From an uncultured Flavobacteriaceae bacterium (GTDB lineage Bacteria; Bacteroidota; Bacteroidia; Flavobacteriales; Flavobacteriaceae): a stretch of 64,000 nt of DNA. Each line of letters opens with the position of its first letter. Position 1 is the stretch's first letter. The notes beneath the pieces are model-generated. The model did no database searches. It was not told the origin of the DNA and saw only the letters and a program-made list of their open reading frames with translations. Shown here one piece after another: positions 8,443-17,236 of this stretch. The stretch is from positions 124,001 to 188,000 of the forward strand of contig CALKOU010000002.1 of the NCBI GenBank assembly GCA_938092005.1, written 5' to 3'. The position numbers were made by a program, and so were the translations under genes.

Positions 8443-9828
8443 TTAATACACAAATTTTTCACTCTCTCCAACATATGGATCGCCACTTGCTTCTAGAGGA
8501 GCCTTACTTATGGCGCGGAACACCACATAAATAAAGAGCCCTGCAAAGAAAAGGAATCCACCCAATTCAGGCCATCCAATAAACCATTGGTCACCAACAG
8601 TAGCTGGCATAACCATATTGAAAATATCAATATAGTGGCCAATAACAATCATGATTCCTGCCATGACAATAATCCAATTAGAACGCTTGTAATCACTACT
8701 CATTAAAATAAGTAATGGGAAAACAAAGTTCAACACAACCATACCAAAGAAAGGTAAGTTGTAATCATCAATTCGAGTAAGGAAATACGTTACTTCTTCT
8801 GGAATGTTTGAATACCAAATAAGCATAAATTGAGAAAACCATAAGTACGTCCAGAAAACGCTAAGCCCAAACATAAATTTTGCTAAGTCGTGTAAGTGAT
8901 TGTGGTTTACTTTTGGCAAATAGCCTTTTGATTTAAGATAAATTGTGACCAGTGCAATTACCGTAACAGCTGTTACCAACATACTTGCTAAAACATACCA
9001 ACCAAATAGCGTACTAAACCAGTGTGGGTCTAATGACATAATCCAATCCCAAGACATCATAGACTCGGTAACAAAAAAGAATACCAAGAACGCAGCAGAC
9101 ATGCGGAAATTCTTTTTGTAGTTTCGGATATCCCCAGTTGCTGCACTGTCTTGTGCAAGTGAAAATCTTCGTGAAAAATAACGATAAAGGTTCCAGCCAA
9201 TAAGGTAGATTGCTGCACGAAGCATAAAGAAGGGAACATTGAGGTAACCTACTTTTCCTTGAATGATTTCATCATGGGCTACGGTATCTGCATCCATCCA
9301 AACAAATAGGTGATTAGCGTGCAGTCCTGTCAAGACTAGGAACACATAAATGATGATAGATCCAGGAACCAAATAAGCCGTTATTCCTTCCATGACACGG
9401 TAAAGCAAAATGGGCCAACCCGCTTGCGCAGCGCGCTGAATAGCGTAAAATGCCAAGGTGCCTAATGCTATCATAAAAAAGAAAAAGGCAGCCACATACA
9501 AAGCAGCCCAAGGTTTGTTTTGTAATTGGTGAAGCAAGTGTTCACCATGTGCATCTCCATGATCGTCTCCATGTGATGCATCAGCATGCGCGTCATGAGA
9601 ACTGTCATGAGAAGCATCAGCGTGCTCTCCTGCATGTGTATCGCTATCCGCTGCTCCGTGTGCGTCGGCAGCATGACTGTCGCCATGACCACCGTGAGCA
9701 TCTGCAACCATAGCCTGTGCTTCAGCTACAGTATCAGGAGTGCTCAAAAAGCCGATGGTTAACCCAATAAGACCTAGTCCCATTAGCACATAGGCGGTAA
9801 TTTTCAGTCGTTGTGTAAAGGTATACAT
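8443..9828 (-). CDS. actF: Alternative complex III membrane subunit ActF
   Basis: 461 residues from the ATG at 9828 (6 nt after the actE stop); a TTG two codons upstream is the alternative. ActF is one of the two multi-spanning membrane subunits of the quinol:cytochrome c oxidoreductase that replaces cytochrome bc1 in Bacteroidota. About ten hydrophobic segments are visible, e.g. YVLMGLGLIGLTIGFL near the N-terminus. Between the first and second segments lies an insertion of about 60 residues very rich in His, Asp and Ala (encoded at about 9527-9700). Position between actE and coxB supports the assignment. Confidence 0.9.
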   Translation of the reverse strand: MYTFTQRLKITAYVLMGLGLIGLTIGFLSTPDTVAEAQAMVADAHGGHGDSHAADAHGAADSDTHAGEHADASHDSSHDAHADASHGDDHGDAHGEHLLHQLQNKPWAALYVAAFFFFMIALGTLAFYAIQRAAQAGWPILLYRVMEGITAYLVPGSIIIYVFLVLTGLHANHLFVWMDADTVAHDEIIQGKVGYLNVPFFMLRAAIYLIGWNLYRYFSRRFSLAQDSAATGDIRNYKKNFRMSAAFLVFFFVTESMMSWDWIMSLDPHWFSTLFGWYVLASMLVTAVTVIALVTIYLKSKGYLPKVNHNHLHDLAKFMFGLSVFWTYLWFSQFMLIWYSNIPEEVTYFLTRIDDYNLPFFGMVVLNFVFPLLILMSSDYKRSNWIIVMAGIMIVIGHYIDIFNMVMPATVGDQWFIGWPELGGFLFFAGLFIYVVFRAISKAPLEASGDPYVGESEKFVY

Positions 9829-9834
9829 GGCCAA

Positions 9835-10380
9835 TTATTTTGTCAATTCGTTACGTAAATACATTACATGTTGGGCAATCTGCCAGCGTTCGGTAGCATT
9901 CACCTGTCCTGCGTGTGAGCCCATGGCGTTTTTACCATACATCAATACATGATAAATACTTCCTTCCGTAATATCTCTGTCGGCATAACTAGGTATACCC
10001 AAAAACTTTTCACGTTTCATTAAGATGCCTTGACCATCGCCTTTTGAACCGTGACATACAGCACAATAAACTCCGTATAATTCTTTTCCCTCAGCACGGT
10101 GCTCATCGGTTAATGCTAGGGGAGATTTTAGGTCAGCTTTAGCTGATTCGTAACCATCGTTTGTGTCTGAGTAATCATAGGGTGCCCATCCACGAGCAAC
10201 AGAACCTTCAGCAGGAAGTTGTGCTTCTATTCCATTATTGAAAGCTGTAGACTCAGCATAGGTTTCATAACCAACAGACTCATACATATTGGGGAAATAT
10301 TGGTAATTCGGTTTAGACGAATCAAAACAAGACACCAATAAGAGAGAACTTAAAACGGCAAGGATACTTACTTTTTTCAT
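9835..10380 (-). CDS. actE: Alternative complex III monohaem cytochrome c lipoprotein ActE
   Basis: 181 residues. N-terminal lipoprotein signal peptide ending LLLVSC (Cys18 lipidated). One haem-binding motif CAVCH at about 105-109, with candidate axial methionine in LMYGKNAMGSHAG. Passes electrons within the Act complex on the periplasmic face. The start overlaps the actD stop by 4 bp (ATGA). Size, lipobox and position fit ActE of Flavobacteriia. Confidence 0.92.
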   Translation of the reverse strand: MKKVSILAVLSSLLLVSCFDSSKPNYQYFPNMYESVGYETYAESTAFNNGIEAQLPAEGSVARGWAPYDYSDTNDGYESAKADLKSPLALTDEHRAEGKELYGVYCAVCHGSKGDGQGILMKREKFLGIPSYADRDITEGSIYHVLMYGKNAMGSHAGQVNATERWQIAQHVMYLRNELTK

Positions 10381-10907
10381 GCGTCTTGATTTTCGTGAAT
10401 ACTAACATCTATAGCTCCTGAATTTTTCAGAAGACTAACTAATTTTTTCTCGTCTCCGCTAATGGCTACTTGCATCAAAAACTTATCATCAGTAGTTTCT
10501 GGCATTGGGTTTTCAGCTTTTTTGAACGGCCATAAACGACTGCGCAAATAAAAAGTAATAACCATCAAGTGTGCCGCAAAAAACACAGTCATCTCAAAAA
10601 TAACAGGGACAAAAGCGGGTAAGTTTTCCAAAAATGAAAAGCTAGGCTTACCACCAATATTTTGTGGCCAGTCTGCAATCATGATATAATTAATCATGGT
10701 AATGGCAACTATAAAGCCCAAAACACCATACATAAAGGCCATTATGGCAATACGCGTACCAGCTAATCCCATGGCATGGTCAAGACCGTGAACCGGAAAA
10801 GGGGTAAAGACTTCCTCAATGTGATAATCGGCTTTTTTTACGTCTTTAACCGCGTGCAAAAGCGTATCATCATCGTCATAAACGGCATGTACTAATTTAC
10901 TACTCAT
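10377..10907 (-). CDS. actD: Alternative complex III subunit ActD (DUF3341)
   Basis: 176 residues, typical DUF3341 length. Starts with an ACT-like soluble part (AVYDDDDTLLHAVKDVKKADYHIEEVFTPFPVHGLD), followed by two membrane segments (about 55-75 and about 98-118). It has no cofactor motif. In the Act complex it sits at the membrane beside ActC/ActF. Overlaps actC by 8 bp and actE by 4 bp, so it is tightly coupled in the operon. Confidence 0.92.
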   Translation of the reverse strand: MSSKLVHAVYDDDDTLLHAVKDVKKADYHIEEVFTPFPVHGLDHAMGLAGTRIAIMAFMYGVLGFIVAITMINYIMIADWPQNIGGKPSFSFLENLPAFVPVIFEMTVFFAAHLMVITFYLRSRLWPFKKAENPMPETTDDKFLMQVAISGDEKKLVSLLKNSGAIDVSIHENQDA

Positions 10908-12285
10908 GGCTATGGTTGTTTTTGTATTTGTCTCCTGACGATTTCAAAATAGATTTTACCTCTGCTTGTGCAATCACAGGGAAAGTTCGTGCATAAAGCA
11001 AGAACAACACAAAGAAGAATCCGATTGTTCCAATGAAAATACCAATGTCTACAAACGTTGGCGAGAACATGGTCCAAGATGATGGTAAATAATCTCGATG
11101 CAAAGAAGTAACGATAATTACAAATCGCTCAAACCACATTCCAATGTTTACCACTATGGAAATGATGAACGAGAACATAATACTTGTTCGTAATTTCTTT
11201 GACCACATCAATTGAGGTGAAAAAACGTTACAAGTCATCATCGCCCAGTATGCCCACCAGTAAGGTCCAGTAGCACGATTCAAGAAAGCGTACTGTTCGT
11301 ATTCAACTCCTGAATACCAAGCAATAAACAGTTCCGTAATATAAGCCACACCAACAATAGAACCTGTGATCATAATCACAATATTCATCAATTCAATGTG
11401 TTGTAGCGTGATGTAATTTTCAAGTCTTGAGACCTTACGCATGATAATAAGAAGCGTGTTTACCATGGCAAATCCAGAGAAAATCGCTCCTGCAACAAAA
11501 TAGGGAGGGAAAATGGTGGTGTGCCATCCTGGGATTACCGAAGTAGCAAAGTCAAAAGATACAATGGTGTGTACCGACAATACCAAAGGTGTTGCCAAAC
11601 CTGCTAATACCAATGAAACCTCTTCAAAACGCTGCCAGTCTTTAGCGCGTCCACTCCAACCAAAACTTAACAATCCGTAAATTTTCTTTTGGAATGGTTT
11701 AACTGCGCGATCGCGTATCATAGCAAAGTCAGGTAATAAACCTGTCCACCAGAATACAAGCGATACAGATAGATACGTTGAGATTGCAAAAACGTCCCAA
11801 AGTAAAGGCGAGTTGAAATTTACCCAAAGTGATCCAAACTGGTTTGGAATAGGTAATACCCAATATGCCAACCACGGACGCCCCATGTGAATGATAGGAA
11901 ACAATCCTGCTTGGATAACCGAGAAAATCGTCATGGCTTCCGCAGAGCGGTTAATGGCCATACGCCACTTTTGACGGAACAATAATAGCACGGCAGAAAT
12001 CAGCGTTCCAGCGTGGCCAATACCTACCCACCAAACGAAATTGGTGATATCCCAAGCCCATCCAATGGTTTTGTTGAGTCCCCAAACACCAATTCCTGTT
12101 GAAACGGTGTAAACGATACATCCCAATCCCCAAAGAAATGCAGTTAATGCAATTCCAAAAGCAATAAACCATTGCTTGTTGGGTGGGTTTTCAACGGGTG
12201 CAGCAATATCAACCGTTACGTCGTGGTACGATTTATTCCCTGTTACTAAGGGCTTTCTAATGGGTGCTTCGTAGTGACTTGCCAT
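10900..12285 (-). CDS. actC: Alternative complex III quinol-binding membrane subunit ActC (NrfD family)
   Basis: 461 residues with about ten membrane helices (e.g. WFIAFGIALTAFLWGLGCIVY near residue 40, VGIGHAGTLISAVLLLF). It belongs to the NrfD/PsrC-like family, the quinol-oxidising membrane subunit; the conserved WWVGIGHAGTLIS stretch holds the histidine associated with the quinol site. It pairs with the iron-sulfur protein ActB encoded just upstream (10 bp gap). Confidence 0.93.
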   Translation of the reverse strand: MASHYEAPIRKPLVTGNKSYHDVTVDIAAPVENPPNKQWFIAFGIALTAFLWGLGCIVYTVSTGIGVWGLNKTIGWAWDITNFVWWVGIGHAGTLISAVLLLFRQKWRMAINRSAEAMTIFSVIQAGLFPIIHMGRPWLAYWVLPIPNQFGSLWVNFNSPLLWDVFAISTYLSVSLVFWWTGLLPDFAMIRDRAVKPFQKKIYGLLSFGWSGRAKDWQRFEEVSLVLAGLATPLVLSVHTIVSFDFATSVIPGWHTTIFPPYFVAGAIFSGFAMVNTLLIIMRKVSRLENYITLQHIELMNIVIMITGSIVGVAYITELFIAWYSGVEYEQYAFLNRATGPYWWAYWAMMTCNVFSPQLMWSKKLRTSIMFSFIISIVVNIGMWFERFVIIVTSLHRDYLPSSWTMFSPTFVDIGIFIGTIGFFFVLFLLYARTFPVIAQAEVKSILKSSGDKYKNNHSHE

Positions 12286-12295
12286 AAATCGATCC

Positions 12296-15200
12296 TTAAG
12301 TGTTTCTTACTTTAACTTGATACATCACATTTGGTTTTGTACCAATGCTTTCTAACAAGTGATACATACGCTTGTCTTCTTTTAGGTGAGCTACCTTGCT
12401 CTCTTTGTCGTTAATATCGCCAAAAGCTAAAGCCCCTGTACCACATGCATTTGAGCATGCCGTTTGGAATTCACCATCTTTTATTTCGCGTCCTTCCAGC
12501 TTGGCATCCAAAATTGTTTTTTGTGTCATCTGGATACATAGAGAACATTTTTCCATGACACCACGTGAACGCACAACAACATCTGGGTTTAATACCATGC
12601 GGCCTAGATCGTCATTCATGTGATAATCAAACTCGTCGTTTTTGTTGTACAAGAACCAGTTGAAACGACGTACTTTATAAGGACAGTTGTTTGCACAGTA
12701 TCGCGTACCTACACAGCGGTTATACGCCATGTGATTTTGACCTTGACGCCCATGTGAACTCGCTGCAACAGGACATACCGTTTCACAAGGTGCATGATTA
12801 CAGTGCTGACACATCACGGGTTGGAAGGTTACTTGTGGATTAGCAGACGGATCTTCCATTCCATTAAACGTTGAAAGTGAATCGCCTAACCCACTGATAT
12901 TTTCAACTGTTTCTAAATCGCCTTTAAAAGTCTCTTCAGCTGAGTAGTAGCGGTCAATACGCAACCAGTGCATATCACGAGATTTACGAATCTCTTGTTT
13001 CCCTACTACAGGAACATTATTCTCAGCATGACAAGCTATTACACAAGCGCCACAGCCTGTACATGCGTTTAAGTCAATCGATAAATTAAAGTGATGTCCA
13101 ATTGAACGATCAAACGTTTGCCACATATCCGCGTCGGGGGAAGTAACATCTATCTCCTCATGATCACGTGATACTTGTGTCATGGGGTTCCAGTATTTGG
13201 CATCCTTGGTGTTGAATATCTCTAAGGAAGTTTCACGAACAATTTCGCCTCTTCCCATCAACGTATTTTGCAACTGCGTACATGCAAATTCATGCATATC
13301 AGCAGTAGCCGTAACGGTTACATTTTGAACCGTGTTAAAGTTCTGATACAACGGGTAAGCGTTGGTACCCACTTGCATTTCAGACTTCACACCAGCGGTT
13401 TTTCCGTATCCAAGTGCAAGTCCAACAGTTCCAACAGCTTGACCTGGCTGAATTAGCACCGGGGCTTTAACTGTTGTGTTGTTGAGTGTGATTTCTGCAA
13501 TGTTACCGTCTAAGGCACCATCAGACTGGTTCATGTTTTTGAGTCCAAGAGCTTCAGCATCAGCTTTGGAAACTGTCAAGTAGTTATCCCACGTTACACG
13601 TGAAATAGGGTCTGGGAACTCTTGTAGCCAAGGGTTGTTGGCTTGCTGTCCGTCACCAATTCCTGTTTTGGTGTAAAGGTGTAATTCCAACCCTGCTTTT
13701 GATTTCGCACGAACTAGGCGCTGCATCAATGCATCGACATTATCACGATATTGTAAACGATTGGCTTTGCCCGAAACAAAGAACCCATCGTGAAGTGCTT
13801 CATTAAAGGAAGCGCCCCCTAATATGTTTGAACTCCAATAAGTTTTGATGGCATCCGAATAGGTTTCTGAACGGTCAGTGAAACCAAGCAGTACATCTTG
13901 AAATTGTTTGGTGTCAAAGAGCGGTCTAATGGTAGGCTGCATGAGTGCATAGTGCCCTGTTTTCATTTCCACGTCTCCCCAAGACTCTAAATAATGAGGT
14001 GTCGGTGCCACCCATTGACAATGCACAGCTGTTTCATCATTTTTCATGGAAAAGCTCAACGATAATGTTGCCTTTTTTAAACCAGCAATAAATGCATCAG
14101 CGTTAGGAAGCGTATATGCAGGGTTAACACCCGCCATAATAACGCCTTTAATTTTACCTCCATTAAGATCATTAACGACTTGGTCTATTTGACTTGCGTC
14201 ACCATGACGAAGCGAAGAATTACGTTGTGGGTCTATAACACTTGAACCTAATAATTTGTTAATGGCTAAGGCTGCACGCTGGGCGTCTTCATTTTGAAGG
14301 CCAGTAACAACAATGGCACCTTTGCCTGCTGCTTTAAGTTCTGTAGCTAGAGCAGCAACTTTTTCCTTTAATCCTTTAGAAAGCGATGTTGGGTATGATT
14401 TGTTGGTCAATGCTCCATAAAGTGCGGCTAGCACAAACTGCTGTTCTGTAGCAGTAGATGGCACACGTTGATCAGCACTGGCACCCGACAATGTCATGTT
14501 GGATTCAAACTGATAGTGTTTGGACATTTTAGCTTTACCCTTTTTGCCTTTAGGCACACGTGTTTTGGCATAGTCTGCGCCAAAACCACCACCTTGCCAA
14601 TCGCCTAAAATATCAGCCCCAACAGAAACAATACACGTAGCCTTACTGAAATCATAGCTAGGTAGCGCGCGCTTGCCATACGCTTTTTCAAAGGCATTAA
14701 GCGCTGCGGTTTCCGAAACGGCATCGTACACATGGTGGGTAACGTTTGGATACTTTGCTTGGAAATCTTTGATGATTTTGTTTGTAGTTGGACTTGCTAA
14801 AGAAGGGGTTATTAGCACCACTTCTTCGTTTTTATCAGCAAGTTCAGCTAACTGCTTACCCACATTGGCTTCAAGTGTTTCCCAACTTACATCAATGCCA
14901 GATTGTGCAGGACCTTGCACCCGCATGCTGTCATACAACGACAACACAGATGCTTGTACACGTGCGTTTGCTACATTGTTAACAGGAGCATCGGGGTTGT
15001 TTTCAACCTTAATAGGTCGCCCTTCGCGTGTTTTGATGAGAATACTCGCAACATCAAAACCATCGATTAGTGTTGTGGCGTAATAGTTTGCTACTCCTGG
15101 AATAATTTGTTCTGGCTGAACAACGTAAGGAATAGATGTGTTGATAGGCCCTTCACATGCTGCTAGCGTTGCTGCAGCTGTACTAAAGCCCATGTATTTT

Positions 15201-15361
15201 AAAAAGTCTCGACGTGAAGTATCGCTTTCTGGCAATTCAGAATTCCCCAAGACGTCCTCAGGAAGCTTTTGAGCAAACTCTTTTTGAGTCAAATCTTCTA
15301 CCCAAGCAGCATTCTCGTTTAATTCTACTTCGCTTTTCCAGTATTTCTTTTGATTGGACAT
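12296..15361 (-). CDS. actB: Alternative complex III iron-sulfur/molybdopterin-like subunit ActB
   Basis: 1021 residues. A twin-arginine signal (SRRDFLKYMGFS, about 49-60) follows a 48-residue N-terminal extension, with AAC giving a lipobox-like cysteine. Residues about 80-730 resemble the molybdopterin oxidoreductase fold; in ActB this part holds no cofactor. The C-terminal part is a four-cluster ferredoxin domain with visible motifs CTGCGACVIACHAENN, CQHCNHAPCETVCP, CVGTRYCANNCPYKVRRFN and CSLCIQM...CSNACGTG. It carries electrons from the quinol site in ActC towards the haems of ActA and ActE. Located between actA and actC. Confidence 0.95.
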   Translation of the reverse strand: MSNQKKYWKSEVELNENAAWVEDLTQKEFAQKLPEDVLGNSELPESDTSRRDFLKYMGFSTAAATLAACEGPINTSIPYVVQPEQIIPGVANYYATTLIDGFDVASILIKTREGRPIKVENNPDAPVNNVANARVQASVLSLYDSMRVQGPAQSGIDVSWETLEANVGKQLAELADKNEEVVLITPSLASPTTNKIIKDFQAKYPNVTHHVYDAVSETAALNAFEKAYGKRALPSYDFSKATCIVSVGADILGDWQGGGFGADYAKTRVPKGKKGKAKMSKHYQFESNMTLSGASADQRVPSTATEQQFVLAALYGALTNKSYPTSLSKGLKEKVAALATELKAAGKGAIVVTGLQNEDAQRAALAINKLLGSSVIDPQRNSSLRHGDASQIDQVVNDLNGGKIKGVIMAGVNPAYTLPNADAFIAGLKKATLSLSFSMKNDETAVHCQWVAPTPHYLESWGDVEMKTGHYALMQPTIRPLFDTKQFQDVLLGFTDRSETYSDAIKTYWSSNILGGASFNEALHDGFFVSGKANRLQYRDNVDALMQRLVRAKSKAGLELHLYTKTGIGDGQQANNPWLQEFPDPISRVTWDNYLTVSKADAEALGLKNMNQSDGALDGNIAEITLNNTTVKAPVLIQPGQAVGTVGLALGYGKTAGVKSEMQVGTNAYPLYQNFNTVQNVTVTATADMHEFACTQLQNTLMGRGEIVRETSLEIFNTKDAKYWNPMTQVSRDHEEIDVTSPDADMWQTFDRSIGHHFNLSIDLNACTGCGACVIACHAENNVPVVGKQEIRKSRDMHWLRIDRYYSAEETFKGDLETVENISGLGDSLSTFNGMEDPSANPQVTFQPVMCQHCNHAPCETVCPVAASSHGRQGQNHMAYNRCVGTRYCANNCPYKVRRFNWFLYNKNDEFDYHMNDDLGRMVLNPDVVVRSRGVMEKCSLCIQMTQKTILDAKLEGREIKDGEFQTACSNACGTGALAFGDINDKESKVAHLKEDKRMYHLLESIGTKPNVMYQVKVRNT

Positions 15362-15371
15362 ATGCTAATTC

Positions 15372-16637
15372 TTAATAGTGACACTTTCCACACTCCAATC
15401 CACCCATTTGGGCAGCGGTTAGTTTATCTACTCCGTACTTTTTAGACAACTCTTCGTGAATTTTGGTGTAATACCCGTTGTCTTTTACGTTAACGTTTGT
15501 TTCACGGTGACAGTTGATACACCACCCCATTGTAAGCGAAGAGTGCTGATACATGATTTCCATTTCCTCAACAGGTCCGTGACATTTCTGACACGCAACG
15601 CCTGCCACAGAAACGTGCTGTGCGTGATTGAAATACACAAAATCGGGAAGATTGTGAATACGCACCCACTTTACAGGTTGTGTTTCACCCGTGTAGCTTT
15701 GTGTTTGTTCGTCCCAACCAACAGCTTTGTAAAGCTTTTTGATTTCGTTCGTGTAAAATTCTTTTGTATATCCTTTTTCTAAATCCTCTTCACCGTTATA
15801 CTCTGCAATATTCATATGACAGTTCATACATACATTAAGGGAGGGAATTCCCGAATGCTTCGATACTCTAGCGGAAGAATGACAATATTTGCATTCAATT
15901 TGGTTATCACCAGCGTGTATTTTATGGGAGTAATGAATCGGCTGAATAGGCATATACCCTTGATCAATCCCTACTTGCATCAAATAGCTGTAACCGACAT
16001 AAGCGCTTGAGAGTAGTAAAAACACCACCGTAACAAACACTAAAAATGGATTTTGCGCGTAAGCTTTCCAAAGGGGTGTGCGTTTCTCTTTTTCTTTCTT
16101 AACCGTGTCTATGCCGTTGGCGGTAGCAATTTTATGAAGTGTTTTGTTGACCAAAAACAACATGACAACTAGTGCGGCTAAAACGAGTAATAAAATTACA
16201 AGGATTAAATCGTTTGAGAATCCTCCATCCGACTGCGCAGTACCCGTTGCTTGCGCTACAGGAACAGCAGGAGCAGGGGGAGTATAATCCGTGTAAGCTA
16301 GAATGTTATCAATGTCCTCGTTTGAAAGTTGAGGAAATGACGTCATCACAGAACCATTATATTCTTCATAAATGGCTACTGCTTGCGCATCACCAGATTT
16401 AACCATGGCTGTTGAATTCTTAATCCAGCTATATAGCCATTCTTTGTCATATTTAGCACTTACGCCCGCTAAGGCAGGACCTACAGCGCGCTTATTTAGC
16501 TTATGACAAGCAGCACAATTAGCATTGAATAGCGATTTACCTTTTTGAATATCAGGCTCTTGAGCATTAACAACAAAGCTGAAACAGAGTGTTAGAAGCA
16601 GTAATGGAAGGTGAGCTAATAAGCTGTCCTTATACAT
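15372..16637 (-). CDS. actA: Alternative complex III multihaem cytochrome c subunit ActA, with fused monohaem domain
   Basis: 421 residues. Signal peptide (about 1-25, cut near VNAQ). A monohaem cytochrome c domain carries CAACH at about 41-45 and TSFPQLSNEDI near its end. Then two membrane segments (about 140-165 and 197-217) and a pentahaem part with CKYCH, CMNCH, CQKCH, CINCH and CGKCH, so six haems in all. The fusion of a monohaem domain in front of the pentahaem ActA is known in Bacteroidota. First gene of the act-cox operon; a -7 box lies at 16683-16690. Confidence 0.93.
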   Translation of the reverse strand: MYKDSLLAHLPLLLLTLCFSFVVNAQEPDIQKGKSLFNANCAACHKLNKRAVGPALAGVSAKYDKEWLYSWIKNSTAMVKSGDAQAVAIYEEYNGSVMTSFPQLSNEDIDNILAYTDYTPPAPAVPVAQATGTAQSDGGFSNDLILVILLLVLAALVVMLFLVNKTLHKIATANGIDTVKKEKEKRTPLWKAYAQNPFLVFVTVVFLLLSSAYVGYSYLMQVGIDQGYMPIQPIHYSHKIHAGDNQIECKYCHSSARVSKHSGIPSLNVCMNCHMNIAEYNGEEDLEKGYTKEFYTNEIKKLYKAVGWDEQTQSYTGETQPVKWVRIHNLPDFVYFNHAQHVSVAGVACQKCHGPVEEMEIMYQHSSLTMGWCINCHRETNVNVKDNGYYTKIHEELSKKYGVDKLTAAQMGGLECGKCHY

Positions 16638-16862
16638 ATGAGGTTAGTTGTTGGTTAAATTTACACCTTGCAAATCTGAGTACAAAATTACAACACAGAC
16701 CTCATTTTAAAAACTACATCTTCATCAAAGTTATAATTTATAATTTGTCTAAATAACATGTTAAAATATTGGTTTTGTGCAATTTAGTTAAAATCTGTTT
16801 CATGTTATTTTAACAAACTTTAATTTAAATAATGGTGTATTTTTGCTTCATATAAAAATCAC
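16638..16862. promoter_or_regulatory. Divergent promoter region between actA and the SPOR gene
   Basis: AT-rich 225-bp spacer. On the minus strand TAATTTTG (16690-16683) is a full match to the -7 consensus TAnnTTTG, with a T-run about 18 bp upstream in place of a clean TTTG; it would drive actA. On the plus strand TATTTTTG (16838-16845) is a full -7 match 17 bp before the SPOR gene ATG, with only a weak -33. No operator-like repeat was seen. Confidence 0.45.
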
Positions 16863-17234
16863 ATGAGCCTACGAATAACTCGTTTTCTTTTTTGTATCCT
16901 TCTATACAGTAGCGCTTTAATAGCTCAAGAAGCGCAAGTTCAAATACACGCGCCAGAAAAGTTAGACACCTTATTGCAAAAAAAAATAACTCTTGATCGT
17001 GAGAGTGCTGCAAAGAAACAATTTACCATTCAAGTTTATTACGGTGTTTTTGAAGCAACTACTGCCGAACTGGAACGTTTCCAAACGCTATTTCCAGAAA
17101 TAACGGCACAACTAATCTTTGAGACACCTAATTACAAAATACGTGCAGGAAGCTTCGTAACAGAACGGGAAGCACTCGCTGTACTCACAAGAGTTAAGCG
17201 AAAATTCCGCTCGGCATTTGTGCTTAAACCGTAA
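16863..17234 (+). CDS. SPOR domain-containing exported protein
   Basis: 123 residues. Signal peptide at 1-21 (ITRFLFCILLYSSALIAQE). From about residue 50 (KQFTIQVYYGVFEATTAELERFQ) to the end (YKIRAGSFVTEREALAVLTRVKRKFRSAFVL) it has the pattern of a SPOR domain, which binds septal peptidoglycan stripped of stem peptides. It therefore probably acts in the periplasm at or near the division site. Convergent with infB, 2 bp between the stops. Small exported SPOR proteins are common next to infB in Flavobacteriaceae. Confidence 0.85.
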   Translation: MSLRITRFLFCILLYSSALIAQEAQVQIHAPEKLDTLLQKKITLDRESAAKKQFTIQVYYGVFEATTAELERFQTLFPEITAQLIFETPNYKIRAGSFVTEREALAVLTRVKRKFRSAFVLKP

Positions 17235-17236
17235 GG

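Noticed and set aside
9527-9700. Repetitive GCATGxxxATC DNA as a CRISPR-like or satellite array
   Set aside because: It is in frame, codes for His/Asp/Ala-rich sequence inside actF, and has no constant repeat-spacer structure.
14673-15083. 136-codon open frame on the plus strand within actB
   Set aside because: Antisense to a well-supported gene. The translation shows no signal, domain or start context; it is a by-product of actB codon use.
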